DNA of 60,000 nt, from positions 10,604,001 through 10,664,000 of the forward strand of contig CM060732.1 of assembly GCA_030704615.1 (NCBI GenBank), read 5' to 3'. The DNA comes from Takakia lepidozioides. Lineage: Eukaryota > Streptophyta > Takakiopsida > Takakiales > Takakiaceae. The first letter of the stretch is position 1; every line of letters starts with the position of its first letter. The translations under genes were made by a program, and so were the position numbers. Of the stretch, positions 43,040 through 54,649 are shown one piece after another. A model generated the notes under the pieces. The model made no database searches. It was given only the letters and a program-made list of their open reading frames with translations, and was not told the DNA's origin.

Positions 43040-43394
43040 TGTCCGTTGACACACAAAATGTAGGGTAGGATATATGGGGCTTCGAGGCGTAATATACGGA
43101 ACTCCCTGAAGGTGTAGTATGGACCGTAGTAGGGAAACAAGTCCACCATGCTGTTGCTCCCACGAGGAACCATAATATCATTGACCGTGAATAAACCCCG
43201 ACCCATAGCAGGGTCAGTAACGGCTCTCACAACATACCGTCTACCCCAATACTCGAACTCCACATTCTCTCGGATGGGAGTAGGAGGGTCGAGATGATTC
43301 CCCCAACAACGAGGCTGAACGGTCCTCAGTAACATAGTCCTATGCGCTTCCCATCGGAGGCGAGGATCCGGCTCAGGCCGCCCAAGCCCAAGGG
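43040..43394 (-). pseudogene. Possible SET-domain fragment captured in the LTR
   Basis: The insert stays open on the minus strand for about 118 codons and looks coding: RENVEFEYWGRRYVVRAV, then TDPAMGRGLFTVNDI, then FPYYGPYYTFREFRI and PYILCVNGH. GRGLFTVNDI resembles the start of a SET (lysine methyltransferase) domain and YYGPYYT-x3-E its following strand, but the catalytic NHxC region is absent. The flanks are LTR sequence on both sides. It could instead be another, unrelated gene fragment. Confidence 0.4.
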
Positions 43395-44417
43395 GAGATG
43401 TTGTGGTGAAGTGGGGGTTGGATTTGGCTTGAATTCTGTAAAGTGGGGCTTGCTGAACAATGACCTGCAATCTGAAGTGTTCTTGGGAGGTTAGTCCAAG
43501 GGACCGAGTGATGCACACTTAGAGAGACAATAGCTGTGAATCATGGGGGGTAGGCTCAGCTCTGTCATTATGTTTGAAGTATAGAAAATTGTCCATTGTA
43601 GAAATAGGATTGTACTCACTGCAGGGTCTGAAGGCCATAGACCTAGGGTTTCTTGAGATGAATTGCTGCATTTTTACGGCCAGCAGGGTGCCTAAATGCA
43701 TTTGCATTTAGTTTGGGGTTGTAGCAACACATGGGCGGGTTTGGAAGATTGCACGCAATCTTGCTGTTGTAAGAAGAGAACAGAAGGCCTGGGAGAGGGA
43801 ATCTCAGATGGGTATGCCACATGGTGGCTGGGAATCTGTTATGTAAGAAAGAGGTAAAACCAAGAGAAGACCTGCAAGGGCTTGGAGCAATTAATTATTT
43901 AAAAAGGGAAAGGGGGCAATTGTATGGCCATGACATTGTTTTGTACAGAGAGAGAATGACCAGATCATGGTATGGGGGTTGAATGGGCTTGGATGAACCT
44001 GTCTTGCATGTGAGGAAGAGAACATGGGTTGTGGGAGAGAGATTCTCAGCTGCAGGCATGGGGTTAGAAGGCAGGGATGCATTCGCAGTGAGGAAAGCAA
44101 CCAAAGATGCCAGCAGTGACCCCATGGAAAGAACAAACCAGACAAGAGAATGGTGGCCTGTTGTGAATACATTGGATGGTGGTTGTAAAATGTATGGCAA
44201 TAATGTCCAGATAATTCATGCTTGTCAACTCTCGACATGCCACTAACCTTGTTGCTGTGATGTTGACCTTGTGATGTGCCTGCAGGACATACACCACGCT
44301 GGCCAATGCAATCATCATCAACAGATAAGAACCGTCCTAGTGAACAACTGGGGAAAGATAAAATAGATAGGGAGGTCTACCTTTGCTTTCTCTTTCGCTG
44401 TAGTAGGGGTAGGTCTG

Positions 44418-45610
44418 GTCTGTACCAGTGTTCGGAGGATACCCTTTTTCTGCCATTATACCCTGAGGGTAAAACCCAATAAGGGTATATGGATATACCC
44501 TACCCTGGAAATTTCAAAATACCCTTACCTTACCCTTGTCAGGGGTAATTATTTTTGTTATACCCTTAATGGATTATACCCTGGGGTTTGAAATTTCGAA
44601 GGATACCCTTACCCTGAGGGTAAATCTGTTCAATGGCCGGGTAATAGGGAAGGGTATAAAAATTTGATTACTAGGGGTTTAGGTTTAGGTGTGGTATTTG
44701 CTAGTAGAGAGGGCAAACACTAGCATTTTTTTTATTTTTTTTCCCCCTTCGTTGGTCTTCCTCTTCGCAGCTTGTGCTCCAAGACCAGTCCTTGCCACTC
44801 TCTCCTTGGAAAAAGCGTGTGCTTGTGGTGGTCCCCGCCACTGCCGATCTCTCTTTACTCGGTACCCACCATTCTCTTATCTATGGTGCAAAGCGACCTC
44901 ATTATGATCAAATGTGTTGTTTTGTTATTATATTTTAGGGCCATTAGAGGAGCATAAATGAGGGCTAAAATTTTGCTATTTGTAAGCCACATAAAAAATA
45001 AACAAATAAATAAATAAAAGGCATATCCCGTTAAATTCTATATAACGGGGATGTTATATAGTTGAAATGCTTCGTCTTGGTTAGGCCCTTTGGCAATTCC
45101 CTCCCCCCACCGAGGTTTTGGTTCTTAGTTAACTCCTGATTCCCCCCCCAACTCCCTACCAGTGCTGGGTGTTCCCCATGTGATACGCCTTTACGTCCCT
45201 TTAGGAGGTTATTTTTTTCTCCTCTCTGTTCTCATTTTGCCACTCCAATAAAGTTTTTATAGGGCCTCTGTCCCTTTTATAATAAAAAAAGCTTTATTCT
45301 AAGCAGTTAATAAAATTCACAAATAAAATTTAAAAAATTAATTTACCCTTTATAATTACCCTGGGATATCCTGAGGATATAAAAATGGTACCATTATCCT
45401 GCAATTACCCTTACCCTTATGGTATATGTGGCACCCAATACCCTTACCCTGAGGGTAAAATTTTACCAAAAATTTATATATACCCTTACCCGGAGGGTCA
45501 AAAAATATATTATACCCTTACCCTGAGGATAAGTTTGACCCCCAAAATCATGTATACCCTTACCCTGAGGGTAGAAAAAATCAATATACCCTCCCAACAC
45601 TGGTCTGTAC
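44418..45610. mobile_element. hAT element, ATACCC motif family, perfect 8-bp duplication
   Basis: The element is 44426-45602 (1177 bp) with ends CAGTGTTCGGAGGATACCC and ATACCCTCCCAACACTG. The duplication gtctgtac lies at 44418-44425 and 45603-45610. Subterminal zones (44440-44660 and 45350-45595) are packed with ATACCCTTACCCTGAGGGTA and variants, and the AT-rich centre is non-coding. It is inserted in the 3' LTR; the 5' LTR has the single site at 38622. Confidence 0.92.
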
Positions 45611-45616
45611 GACTAG

Positions 45617-46275
45617 TTAACCCTTAAATGCCCAATGCCATAGTTTGACTTTTTCAGAAAACATGACCCCTTAAGTGAAAAAAAGGCCTAACTTTCAGAA
45701 AATTAACTTTTTAAGGAACTTGACCACACATTAGGTGCGTACCTTCCTCCTGCATCCACCTGCCGAATTTGAGGCCAATCAGCCCCAGATCCACAAAATG
45801 CCACCGTTGAATGTGGGCCCCATTATTGGGGCCCTTTTGAGAAACATATCCATTTTTGGTAATTTTTTAAAGATTTGAGCGACAGGATAAAATGGGATTG
45901 AGGGCGAAATTAGCAGGGTTTCATCCTCTTGAGATCCCTCATCCAACAAGCCAAAAAGTATCCAATTTGGCCAATGCATGTGATGTTGCCACTTGGTCAA
46001 ACCTGGGAAAATCCCATGTCTCTCTCCCTCTCTCACACACTTGTGATGAATGAACAACGAGAATTACCTTTATCAAATCGTGACCCCGTGCTTGCCTGAT
46101 GAGACCTCTTTGCAACTTGGCAGATCCGAGGCAATCGAGCAATGAATCTTGGTGTGCCAGGTGCCCAAGATCACTATATTTTTTTTTCACACAATTCCAC
46201 GGAGAATGCAAAAAGTTATTCAGATTTTTTTAAACCCAAAAGCCCGAAACGGGCTACTGGGCGTTTAAGGGTTAA
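45617..46275. mobile_element. piggyBac-type MITE with TTAA duplications
   Basis: The element is 45621-46271, flanked by TTAA at 45617-45620 and 46272-46275. Inverted ends are CCCTTAAATGCCCAATGCC and GGCTACTGGGCGTTTAAGGG. The 5' LTR has a single TTAA at 38645-38648 in the same context, an exact empty site. It has no transposase. A phrase GAGGCCAATCAGCC inside is shared with 56253-56266. Confidence 0.85.
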
Positions 46276-46315
46276 GCTAGGAAGTAACACAACTTGGGCT
46301 CTAGGCCATTTCTTT

Positions 46316-47110
46316 TCACGCTACATCCCTTCCTGAATTTGACAGCAGTGGCAACGAGGGCGGAGCCCGAGTTCCGGGTGCTCGAAAATTCAGGAAGGGC
46401 AGTGAGAACGACCCCTTCGTGAAGGTTCTCCCGCAAATGGGGGAACCTTCCAAAAGTGGAAGGTACTTCCTGCAATTCAGGGGAACCTTGGGGCCAGGGA
46501 GGTTCCTTGAATTACAAAGAAAAAACTTTTCCCAGCGATTTACGTATAGGGTAATGCCATGAGTGGAGGGCATTCCCGGATTTAAGGGCCTGACCCCAAG
46601 GGCGGTAGCCCGAGGGGAAGGCCCGAAAATTCGGGAGTGCCCGACAGGAGGGGCATTACACTGCGTAAGGAAATGGGATGATTTCCTTATCTTTTCATCC
46701 TTCCTTTATGCTTTCTCCCTGCCGGTAGCTTGCTGTGAAAAAATATCTTGGAGGTAAAGATAAAGAAATATCGCAGGTGTGCATTACACACTCGTGTAAT
46801 GCACTCATAATCGTGGGGCGGGCTCTTACGCTGGATAACGTGCAGAAATTTACAAAGAGAAATCAGCCCTAGTTCTTTATGTATAGTGTAATGCCATGCG
46901 TGGAGGGCATTACACTGCATAAAGCACGTACAATAAAAAGGCACAAAAAGGTACGACGGGCATTACACCCGAGTGTAATGCACCAGCCTCGCTGCCCAGT
47001 GCATTACAGGGGAGTGTAATGCCCCACCCTGGCGATGAATTCTGTTTTTTGACGGCACGATAAATACAAAGAAATAAAATGCAAAGTGCTTTATGTTTCT
47101 TGTGAATTTA
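46316..47110. repeat. Region rich in GCATTACAC and GGGAACCTT inverted motifs
   Basis: GGGCATTACAC and its complement GTGTAATGC recur about eight times between 46660 and 47030, some as CATTACACTCGTGTAATG-like palindromes. 46400-46520 holds repeats of GGTTCYC/GGGAACC and GAATTTTC/GAAAATTC. No gene is supported. It resembles the motif-saturated interiors of the hAT elements, but no termini were found. Confidence 0.6.
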
Positions 47111-47129
47111 CAGAGCCTACTGCTCAACA

Positions 47130-47245
47130 CAGAGGCCATCGAGGGCCCAATGGAAGATGGCATATGTTGAAGGATTGAACCCAGGATCACCGAGGTTATG
47201 CACAGGCAAGGCACAAACACCCAACCACTGGGCTACCTGCTCGGA
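47130..47245 (-). repeat. tRNA-derived SINE, minus strand
   Basis: On the minus strand, A box TAGCCCAGTGGTTGG (plus 47221-47235) and B box GGGTTCAATCC (plus 47172-47182) are correctly ordered and spaced for a tRNA-related head. The sequence CCAGGATCACC next to the B box is shared with the SINE at 12641. Confidence 0.75.
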
Positions 47246-47751
47246 GAGAGAAAGGCAGAGAAAAACACTTCAGCCGCCCAGGAAAAACATTTACTTGTGA
47301 TTCACTTGGATGTAGGCGTGAAGCTGCAGGTAATATGGGCCATGTACAAGTCTTCCTCCATGGCCATCTGTTCGGACCTTCGTTACAACATCTCTATGTT
47401 ATTTTCTTCTCAACACCTCGTTTAATCATTCTGAGACTCCAGATGCATGGCTCCACAGCAATTTACATTCCAGTTGCTCAAAGTCTTTCTGTGCTAAATC
47501 CCTATTGTGGGACTGATAGTATTCTTAGCGAGCATCATTTCTAAGCAGATTGCTACCTCTTATAAAAGGAAGGAACAATTGGGCCTAGTCCACGCCTGGG
47601 AGCTGCATCTGTGGGGCACTTGAAGTATAATGCTCCCCCTACCTGACTTCCGTTCAGCAGCCCCTACCTTAGCCAGGTACTTGGCCCCTCGCCACGATCT
47701 GCGAGTACGAGCTCTCCCTGGGATCATATGGTAGACCACCAAACGTGGATA

Positions 47752-48981
47752 TCAAAAGATTTTGGCTTCCTGCTTGTCCTCATGCTGGATGCCCACGAAT
47801 GTTTTCAAAATTCGATCGTCTACAGTGAATGAGGTTGTATTAAATCCCACCACACATAGAAAATTTTGCAGCAGATGGATGGTTTTTCCCAGGAAGCCAT
47901 GCTTCGAGAAGACTGAATAGCTCTCACTGATCAATTCTTGATGTTGTGTGCCATCGTGTTGCTTGTCGCTTCAGTCTGCAGCTGACCTGTTGATGAAACG
48001 AACAAACATGTATATAGGATGTTTGCGGATCGTGGGGAGAGTGACCTTTGCCTGCATGCAACTCAATCAATTTAATGTACAATCTACATTGAAGGTGTTC
48101 CATTCAAGTGCCGTACAAGTTGCCTGAATTTCTTGCAATCTTTAATTAGATCATAGTGGACACTGGAGATGAGATTAATTTTCTAACTTTTAGCGCTCAG
48201 GTCTATGTATTCCTTGAGGAGAAGTTATTAATGAGCTGTTACGACTTCAATCAAGCTGGGAGTCTGGAGGTTCTCCTCGGAAGCACGACTCACTTAATAC
48301 GCTGGAGCTCATCGCATTAATTAGCCAACGGATGGGCATCTCAACAGGAGCCCAAATGAGCAGAGCATCACATGTGCGCATGCCTTGGTCAATCGCATTC
48401 CGCAACTCTTAGCTGCATTGTTGATGTATCTGATTCAACCAGTATTTGAATGAGGCAACATATGAAGATCCAAGGAGGAGAAGCCAATATCAGATCATAC
48501 AAAAACTTAGACAAACATGTGAGTCTAGCCTTTTACTTGCACCTATTCCATATGCCTGCCAGTCTCTGGTTTACTTCTTCGAAGTTATATGATCCATTTG
48601 ACACCAAATAGTATGGTCTAGTCCTCCTGTACTGAGCTCGATACTGTTTGGAAACCCAATGTTCAGGCACCTGCAGTTGCTTCACCCTTAAGCAGAGAAG
48701 TACTTGTTTTGTGAATAGTAGTACTTAGCCTGGTACGATGATGAAGAAGACCCCTAGTACCAGAAAGCACACCTCTTTCCAGGAAATCGTAAACTTTACA
48801 GTCACGATGAACTTACAGAAGTCCGCATCTTTTCCATGCACCTTGCAGGTAGCGGTAGGGGTGTACGTTTGGCCACTATAGCTGAAAGTTTCCTAGATCC
48901 CACGACTCTTCTTTTCGGATTTTCCAAATCTTTATGATAACCGCTCTTGTCAACCTCGGTGCAATTCTTGGACTTGCGACT
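47752..48981 (-). CDS. Fragments of an unidentified minus-strand gene
   Basis: The exon 48981-48817 follows GCGTGCAG, encodes RKSKNCTEVDKSGYHKDLEN and KLSAIVAKRTPLPLPARCME, and ends at a GTAAGT donor. A second coding-like segment, about 47975-47752, encodes ELISESYSVFSKHGFLGKTI, HLLQNFLCVVGF and a terminal HEDKQEAKIF-stop. Between them I cannot place exons. Their being one gene is inference. No family recognised. Confidence 0.35.
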
Positions 48982-49133
48982 CTGCACGCACCAAAATTAT
49001 TGTACAAAAGCAACTTGGGTATGAATAGGTGGACATATTCACGCTTTTAAAAAGAAACTAGACACAACAGCTAGAACTTCTCGTTCTAAATGAGGAGGCT
49101 ACCAAGTTATGCACCTCAAAAGAATTCGGCCAT

Positions 49134-49346
49134 GTGGATCCGCAACCCTCACATGGAGAATGGGTCGAGTTGAATGACACTGGACTCGGTCTTACCATGT
49201 GCGCCCATCTTTGGACCAGTACAGGCTTCCTCAACCGGCAACCATTTGTCAATTACTTCGCTGAATCTCGCTATGAAGAAGAGATCAGTCATATGCATTG
49301 TTCAACAATGCTAGGGGCAAAGGCTGTAAATACTGTTTACAACTAA
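49134..49346 (+). CDS. Possible short coding fragment, unidentified
   Basis: A 70-codon frame has protein-like composition (GEWVELNDTGLGLTMCAHLW, QPFVNYFAESRYEEEISHMH). The opposite strand is also open over the same interval, so strand choice is uncertain. No splice context was identified. Confidence 0.25.
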   Translation: MDPQPSHGEWVELNDTGLGLTMCAHLWTSTGFLNRQPFVNYFAESRYEEEISHMHCSTMLGAKAVNTVYN

Positions 49347-49569
49347 GTTGCTCAAATTTCCTCTCGGAACTAGTTGCATATTTCAAGAAGAAGTACTCGA
49401 TCTATCGATGGTACGGTAGTTAGAGGGTGTTTTTACTTCACTCTATTCCAAATGTGAAAGATGACTAGGTCAACTATGGACCATGGTACAAAGGAGTAGC
49501 TAATTTTATACAACTTTACTTTCACGAGCAACATCGTTGCAGGAGCATCCGGGGAATGAGGATAGTGGT

Positions 49570-49690
49570 AATCGTATTCCTTGCCTTGAGCAGCTAAGCA
49601 GCCGTCTTCCCGCTAGTCCTTTGGGGTAAAGAGACCCCCCCTTTGGGACACCATAACTTATGCTTCCTTGGGCATACTTTCTTTTTTCTC
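49570..49690 (+). repeat. SINE body fragment
   Basis: CTAGTCCTTTGGGGTAAAG and CCATAACTTATGC match the body of the SINE in the TAF12 intron (AGTCCTTTGGGGTGAAG, CCATAAGTTATGC), ending likewise in a CTTTCTTTTTTCTC tract. The tRNA-like head is absent or unrecognisable. Confidence 0.65.
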
Positions 49691-50037
49691 CTGCTCATGT
49701 TACAAAGGGCAAAAACTAAGTTGTGTCTACTTTGCATAGGGCGGAAGTGGTCGTGACAGCTTCATCTGGCCTCCCAGCTCTTTCTAACCCACCAGTTTCT
49801 TTCTCGTTGATCCCTTTTTGGCTCTCTCGTGGAGAGAGACTTTGCGGAGACATGCAAGTCAATGGAGAAAATGTGGTCAAAGTACCTTACACCGTGTCAA
49901 GGCGCTGATTGGTCTGTTGTACTGAGTCATGCTCCCTAGTCTAACCTTCCTCTTATGTTATGCCAAAGCAAAGCAAAGCTTTACATTTTTTTTTCTTTAT
50001 GGGGTTTTATTTCTCCACTGAGAGATAGAGGTTCTTG

Positions 50038-50818
50038 TTAACCCTCAAGTTCCCAAGCCCTTTTTTGACTTTTTACCAATTTTGGGTATCCAGCTGCAGT
50101 AAATTGCCCCTAGAAACCTACCAAAAATCATCCAGAGATTCCAACCTTATAGCAGTGGGCCCAGCTCATTTATGCATGACATACCAAAAAATGAGCCAAG
50201 TCCACCCTGAAAATTGTGAGATTATACCGTTGGCCCCGGACCTCAAACATCAGGTCCCAAAGAAAAAGTGAGAAAAAAATTGGTTTGACCACATTAAAAC
50301 CTAGCTTTATCCAATTTTGCTTGCCCCAAGACCCACCATTTCCAAATCAATAGTGGAGTGGCTATGACCCACTAAATTGAAGGTCCAACTGATTTTTTCA
50401 CCTATGCTTGCTTTGTATGCAATTACATAGGGGTAGAAATCTCAAAATTGACAAGAGAAAATGTGCCTCCAAATGAAGTACTTTTATTTTTACAAATTTT
50501 TTAAAAGCCAATGGTGGATGTGTGTATGTAATGCTCACACACCACAAGTTTTCCAAAATTGCCTTTGGAGTGCAATCTGTTTTGGGCTAGTTTACCTGCC
50601 ACGTCAGCGATCAACAAGCCCTTTTGAGGCCCAAAACATAAATGAGAGATCTAAGATTTTGTTTTTTTTTTAATTTTGTTTTTTCATCATACTCAAGACA
50701 AATCCCTTGTCATTAAAGCTTCAGGAGTGGGCCCCATCAGATTAGATTTGCGAAAAATTAGGTGGAACTGCAAATTCAAAGTGACCCGATTCAGGTCGCT
50801 TGGGAACTTAAGGGTTAA
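50038..50818. mobile_element. Second piggyBac-type MITE with TTAA duplications
   Basis: The element is 50042-50814 between TTAA at 50038-50041 and 50815-50818. Inverted ends are CCCTCAAGTTCCCAAGC and GCTTGGGAACTTAAGGG. The termini resemble those of 45621-46271 (CCCTTAA start). Non-coding; short frames inside have no protein character. Confidence 0.8.
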
Positions 50819-51715
50819 CTCTTGTGCAGTCACCTCATTTCGGTTTTTTTATAAAGCTTTGCAAGTGACCAGATTGGTATGGAGAGGTCCAATACTTACA
50901 TGAGGAACCTACTATGGTGGTACCCTTGGACAGGAGAATATTTGAATACCCGAGCCAAAGCCAAAACCAATATCATAGAGGCCGCTCTATTTGGGGACCC
51001 TTTTGGAATCATTAAATATATGCAGGTCGCCAGGTCCAGCAAGCTTAATGACAATATTATTCATTTCATTCAGGCTTCATCCAATTTTTCAAGAATTATG
51101 CACCTAGGGTATTTTTTTCATTAAATTAGGTGGGCCATGTCAAGATTCACTTACAGTTGACATTCTCTTTGGCAAGTCATAATTATGGTTAACCATAACT
51201 CTCTACCAAGCCATAGTCATGGCTAGTGGTAAATATTTTTAATAAGTCTCAAACTTTGTTTTTATTATTATTTTATTTTCCAAACTTGACGTTTAAGAGT
51301 TACCATATTGTTACCTTTTGTTTTCAAAGTTCATCTTTTTAAGTGCAGATTATTCCCATATTTCGTCTACTCCCATGGCAGAATTTTAAAATATTCGTTC
51401 TCAAAAAACGCTTACCCAACAAGTTGAATGCAACTTGCGTGGGAACCTAGCCCCTAAGGTTGCTGGGGTAAGGTCGCTGTCAAATCCCCACTTCCATCTC
51501 CCCTCTCCCCACGGGTTGTATTATAGATTAGACCATTAAAAGATTGCAAGTGGTGTGATGGTTGGTGCAATGAGTAATAATGACGGGGTTTGGATTTCAA
51601 TTCTTCACAGGTGTGGCATGTTGGACGATGAAATAGATTACAAGAAAAAGATGACACCACCCAAAACAAGCATAAATTATGGTGTCAATCTCATCCCAAA
51701 ATAATTCTAATCCTA
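50819..51715. other. No gene seen; possible degenerate SINE
   Basis: The stretch 51540-51690 has a weak tRNA-like head (GTGATGGTTGGTGCAATGA, then GGTTTGGATTTC) and ATAAATTATGGTGTC after it. This recalls the SINE family, but neither box is a good match. Otherwise AT-rich intergenic DNA. Confidence 0.35.
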
Positions 51716-52040
51716 CATCAGCGCTCCGCTCCCCTGTTCCCACTCCCAGCTCCCCTCCTCATTCCCTTGTCCCCTATGGAGTAGGCCTGCTCCTCTGTCC
51801 CCTGTCCCTGCTCCCTTCCTCATTCCCTAGTCCCCTATGGATCAGGCTCCATGTTCTTGGTGCCCGCTCCGGAGCGAGGAGGGGAGCGGGTCCAGGAACA
51901 GGGCAGCAGGTCCCGCTCCACAGGGCGAGGAGGCATCCCACTATTGAGTGGGGCTGCTCCCCTCCTCACTCCTTGGGGAGCAGGAACAAGGGAGCATGAT
52001 TGGGAACAGGGTCCTAAAGGTGGGGAACAGAAGGTGTGGA
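51716..52040. repeat. GCTCCCCTCC / GGAGGGGAGC inverted-motif block
   Basis: CT-rich units (GCTCCCCTCCTCATTCC, CCCTGTCCC) in the left half face GA-rich complements (GAGGAGGGGAGCGGG, GGAACAGGG) in the right half, then the CT form returns at 51955. Open frames on both strands are repeats of the motif. No termini were identified. Confidence 0.55.
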
Positions 52041-52982
52041 GCACTCCCACCTTCTCAATGTGGGGAATCAATGTGGGAGGAGATTTGACTGGCAGCCTGC
52101 ATAGTCTTCAAGTGGTAAGTGAAAAATGTAATACCAAAACAACACTTGTCCAAATCTTGGTCCATATTTACCTATTACAATAATAACATCATAGGGACCA
52201 AAGTTCATATGTGAGAGGGAGCAAAGACCTCTTAAGACAAGAACAAAGCGCAGCGTGTGTCATGTATTTGGCCATAGGGAGCGAGAATGTTCGTATCCCA
52301 GCAACAAGATGAAGGAGATCGTACGTAGTTGTTGCTAACATGGTGGAATCCATTAAGATAAGTGATGCCTCTGCTGCCATTGCATTTCAGAGCATTGAGG
52401 AATAGAATCAAGAAGAAAGACAGGTGTCAATAAGGGGCCCAGGTTTGAAGGGGGGTATGAGGATTAGTGAGTGGTCCAGGAATTAAAAAATAGGTGATAC
52501 ACCATTACTTGAATTAGTAACCATCATGTAGGGGGGTAAGAAAAAACAAGGCATGAAGTCGACAGCTATTAAATGGGGGAGGGTTCAGGCTGCAAATTGG
52601 GTAAGAAGGTGTGGCATGCCGGTTTCCAGGGCTCACACGTGTCACAGGGCAACCTTCTAGAAGGGTCTCACTGCCTTGAGAGGGTATATAAACGAGAGCC
52701 CTAGTACTTACTAAGTTACCACTTACTAGTTAATAAGTGGTGGGCTCTGCAGGCGCAGGGCCCCAAAAAAAAAACATAAACACGAACCATAGGTATATTA
52801 ATTCAACACAATAAGCTGAATAAGCCCCCAAAACAATGATGACACACTGACAGTAGTGAGAACAGTGCTGATGTTGATGATACGATAAAGATCATCCATA
52901 TAAGCAACGCTGATGTAGGTGTGTACAAAGCACGTCAATTGGAGGTAAAGTATATGATGAAGATGATATATCCTAGTACTCA

Positions 52983-53200
52983 GATAGCGCTACATCCAAG
53001 CACATGACTAATAAGTTGTAGTGGTTCAAAAATCTTAAGCAGATGGAATCTCATCGATGGGGTGTACAAGTTGCCATTGACGTTACAGCAGTATGGGCAA
53101 GAGGGATGAGAGATATCGATATCCTGACTCTAGAAGGAAGTGAATGGAGAATGGGAACAATACATGATGTACCCGACCTCAAGAAGACTCTCAAGTTTAA
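52983..53200 (+). pseudogene. Ty1/copia protease-region remnant
   Basis: Plus-strand translation in broken frames reads DSATSKHMTNK, then WFKNLKQMESHRWGVQVA, ARGMRDIDILTLEGSEWRMG and TIHDVPDLKKTL. This follows the copia order of protease active site (DSGAS.HMT) through GTI.DVLYVP. The active-site Gly is lost and frames shift, so it is dead. No gag or integrase was seen nearby. Confidence 0.7.
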
Positions 53201-54640
53201 GACCACCAAAAAAACCTAAAATAAGGTGTATCACTTTCCACCGCCTTCATCGTTCCCACTTGACTTCTTGACTTGGTGTATCACTTGCAGACTGTAACTA
53301 ACTGCCAAGATCATTGAAACATATATATACATATTTTTTTTTTTCCATGCTTGGTCCAAGGGGGTATCCTAGACCAAGTATTGGTCTTCCAAGCCACTTA
53401 GTGGTCATTAGACCAACAATCTCCAGGCCCATAACCAATGCCACCTAGATGCCATCATTGTCATTCCTTATTTGGTCCGTAGCCTAAAGCCAATATGACC
53501 GAGAAAATGCCCGTGACCAATAGAATTAGTGCATTTTGAGTTTGTATGTATTTGGCTACATATGCCATGATCTATTGACAAAATTATTTGGACAATCAAC
53601 CAACTCAAAGCCTAAGAAATATCAAAAAAAGAAATTGAAAAAGAAATTTAAGAAATTTTGCTCACATCACGAACTGTAGAGCTAGAACTGCGTCAAAGGA
53701 TGAGATGATCATCATCTGCAGGTTTCAGCGTTGGGAGTGCGTTCTTTGAAATTTGACAATACTAGGTTTAGAACGATTGAGATTGGGTAGCATTTGTACA
53801 TGCTCATGCCACTCTGAGTGTGCTCCGGTGAGCAAAGCTGGAATATTTTATTAGATACTATGGCAAAACGAATTGTGCTTGCGCTAGACAAAAATTCGTT
53901 TTCTCTTGGACACAGCTAAGGCCAAAATACTGAAGTTTTGCGGGCGTGGGGGATATTTATTTATTTTTCTATTTTCCTAACCTGTATAGACAGATCCAAA
54001 ATTACCGTGATTATCTCGGATTATTAAGTTTCACTCGAGAAATCCGAGGGTTTCCTTATCATATTAGAATTTTTTGGTATTTTTTGATATGTCTCACAAC
54101 ACTATGAGGGTTTTTATAATTATATTTATCATATAAATTATAAATATATTTATAACTGAACCTATTTGCGAGTAAAGTGGACCTCATTTCTGTCTTATAT
54201 TCTATTTCCACAAAAAAACATTAGGACCTATTACAGTGTTTTTGTGCTTAAGCCTCCGTTTTTCTATGCTCACAGATGTTCTCATGCTTTCCCAGTAAGA
54301 TAACCTCACCCAATTCCAACACCCCACCTAAAACCGTCACCTGTAAAAGCTCCCCATTTCAACATCAAAGCGTTGCAAATCTGTCATATCACGACGTCCT
54401 ATTTTCACGCAGAACACATGTTTAGACACCATTGGATAAAAACTCATAGATGGATGACGTGAATGGGTGAGCCTGCTGATGTGAATAGGCAAGCCTACTA
54501 ACATGAATAGGCGAGTCTATTTCTAACTAGGTAAAAATTCATAACTAATTTGTGACTACTCCAAAAATCAAGAAACAACTTGGGATGGGTTCCAAATTAC
54601 ATTGCCCATACAGGATAAATAATGCCTTATAAGAAAAACA
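53201..54640. other. AT-rich intergenic, nothing recognised
   Basis: No supported gene or RNA. CCAAGTATTGGTC and GTGGTCATTAGACC near 53380-53415 are loosely self-complementary. Confidence 0.35.
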
Positions 54641-54649
54641 AAAAATTTC

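Larger units (their letters stand above)
42180..46315 (+). mobile_element. 3' LTR of retrotransposon B with nested insertions
   Basis: It matches the 5' LTR (37264-38688) from TGTGGCCGTC to CCATTTCTTTT but is 2.7 kb longer. The extra sequence is: 43040-43394 (minus-strand protein-like insert), about 43486-44188 (unrelated segment replacing about 60 bp), a hAT element 44426-45602, and a piggyBac-type element 45621-46271. Comparison with the 5' LTR proves the hAT and piggyBac insertions, since the 5' copy has the empty sites. Confidence 0.85.

Noticed and set aside
51679-52183. Arg/Gly-rich protein frames
   Set aside because: They are translations of the GCTCCCCTCC/GGAGGGGAGC repeat block, open on both strands.
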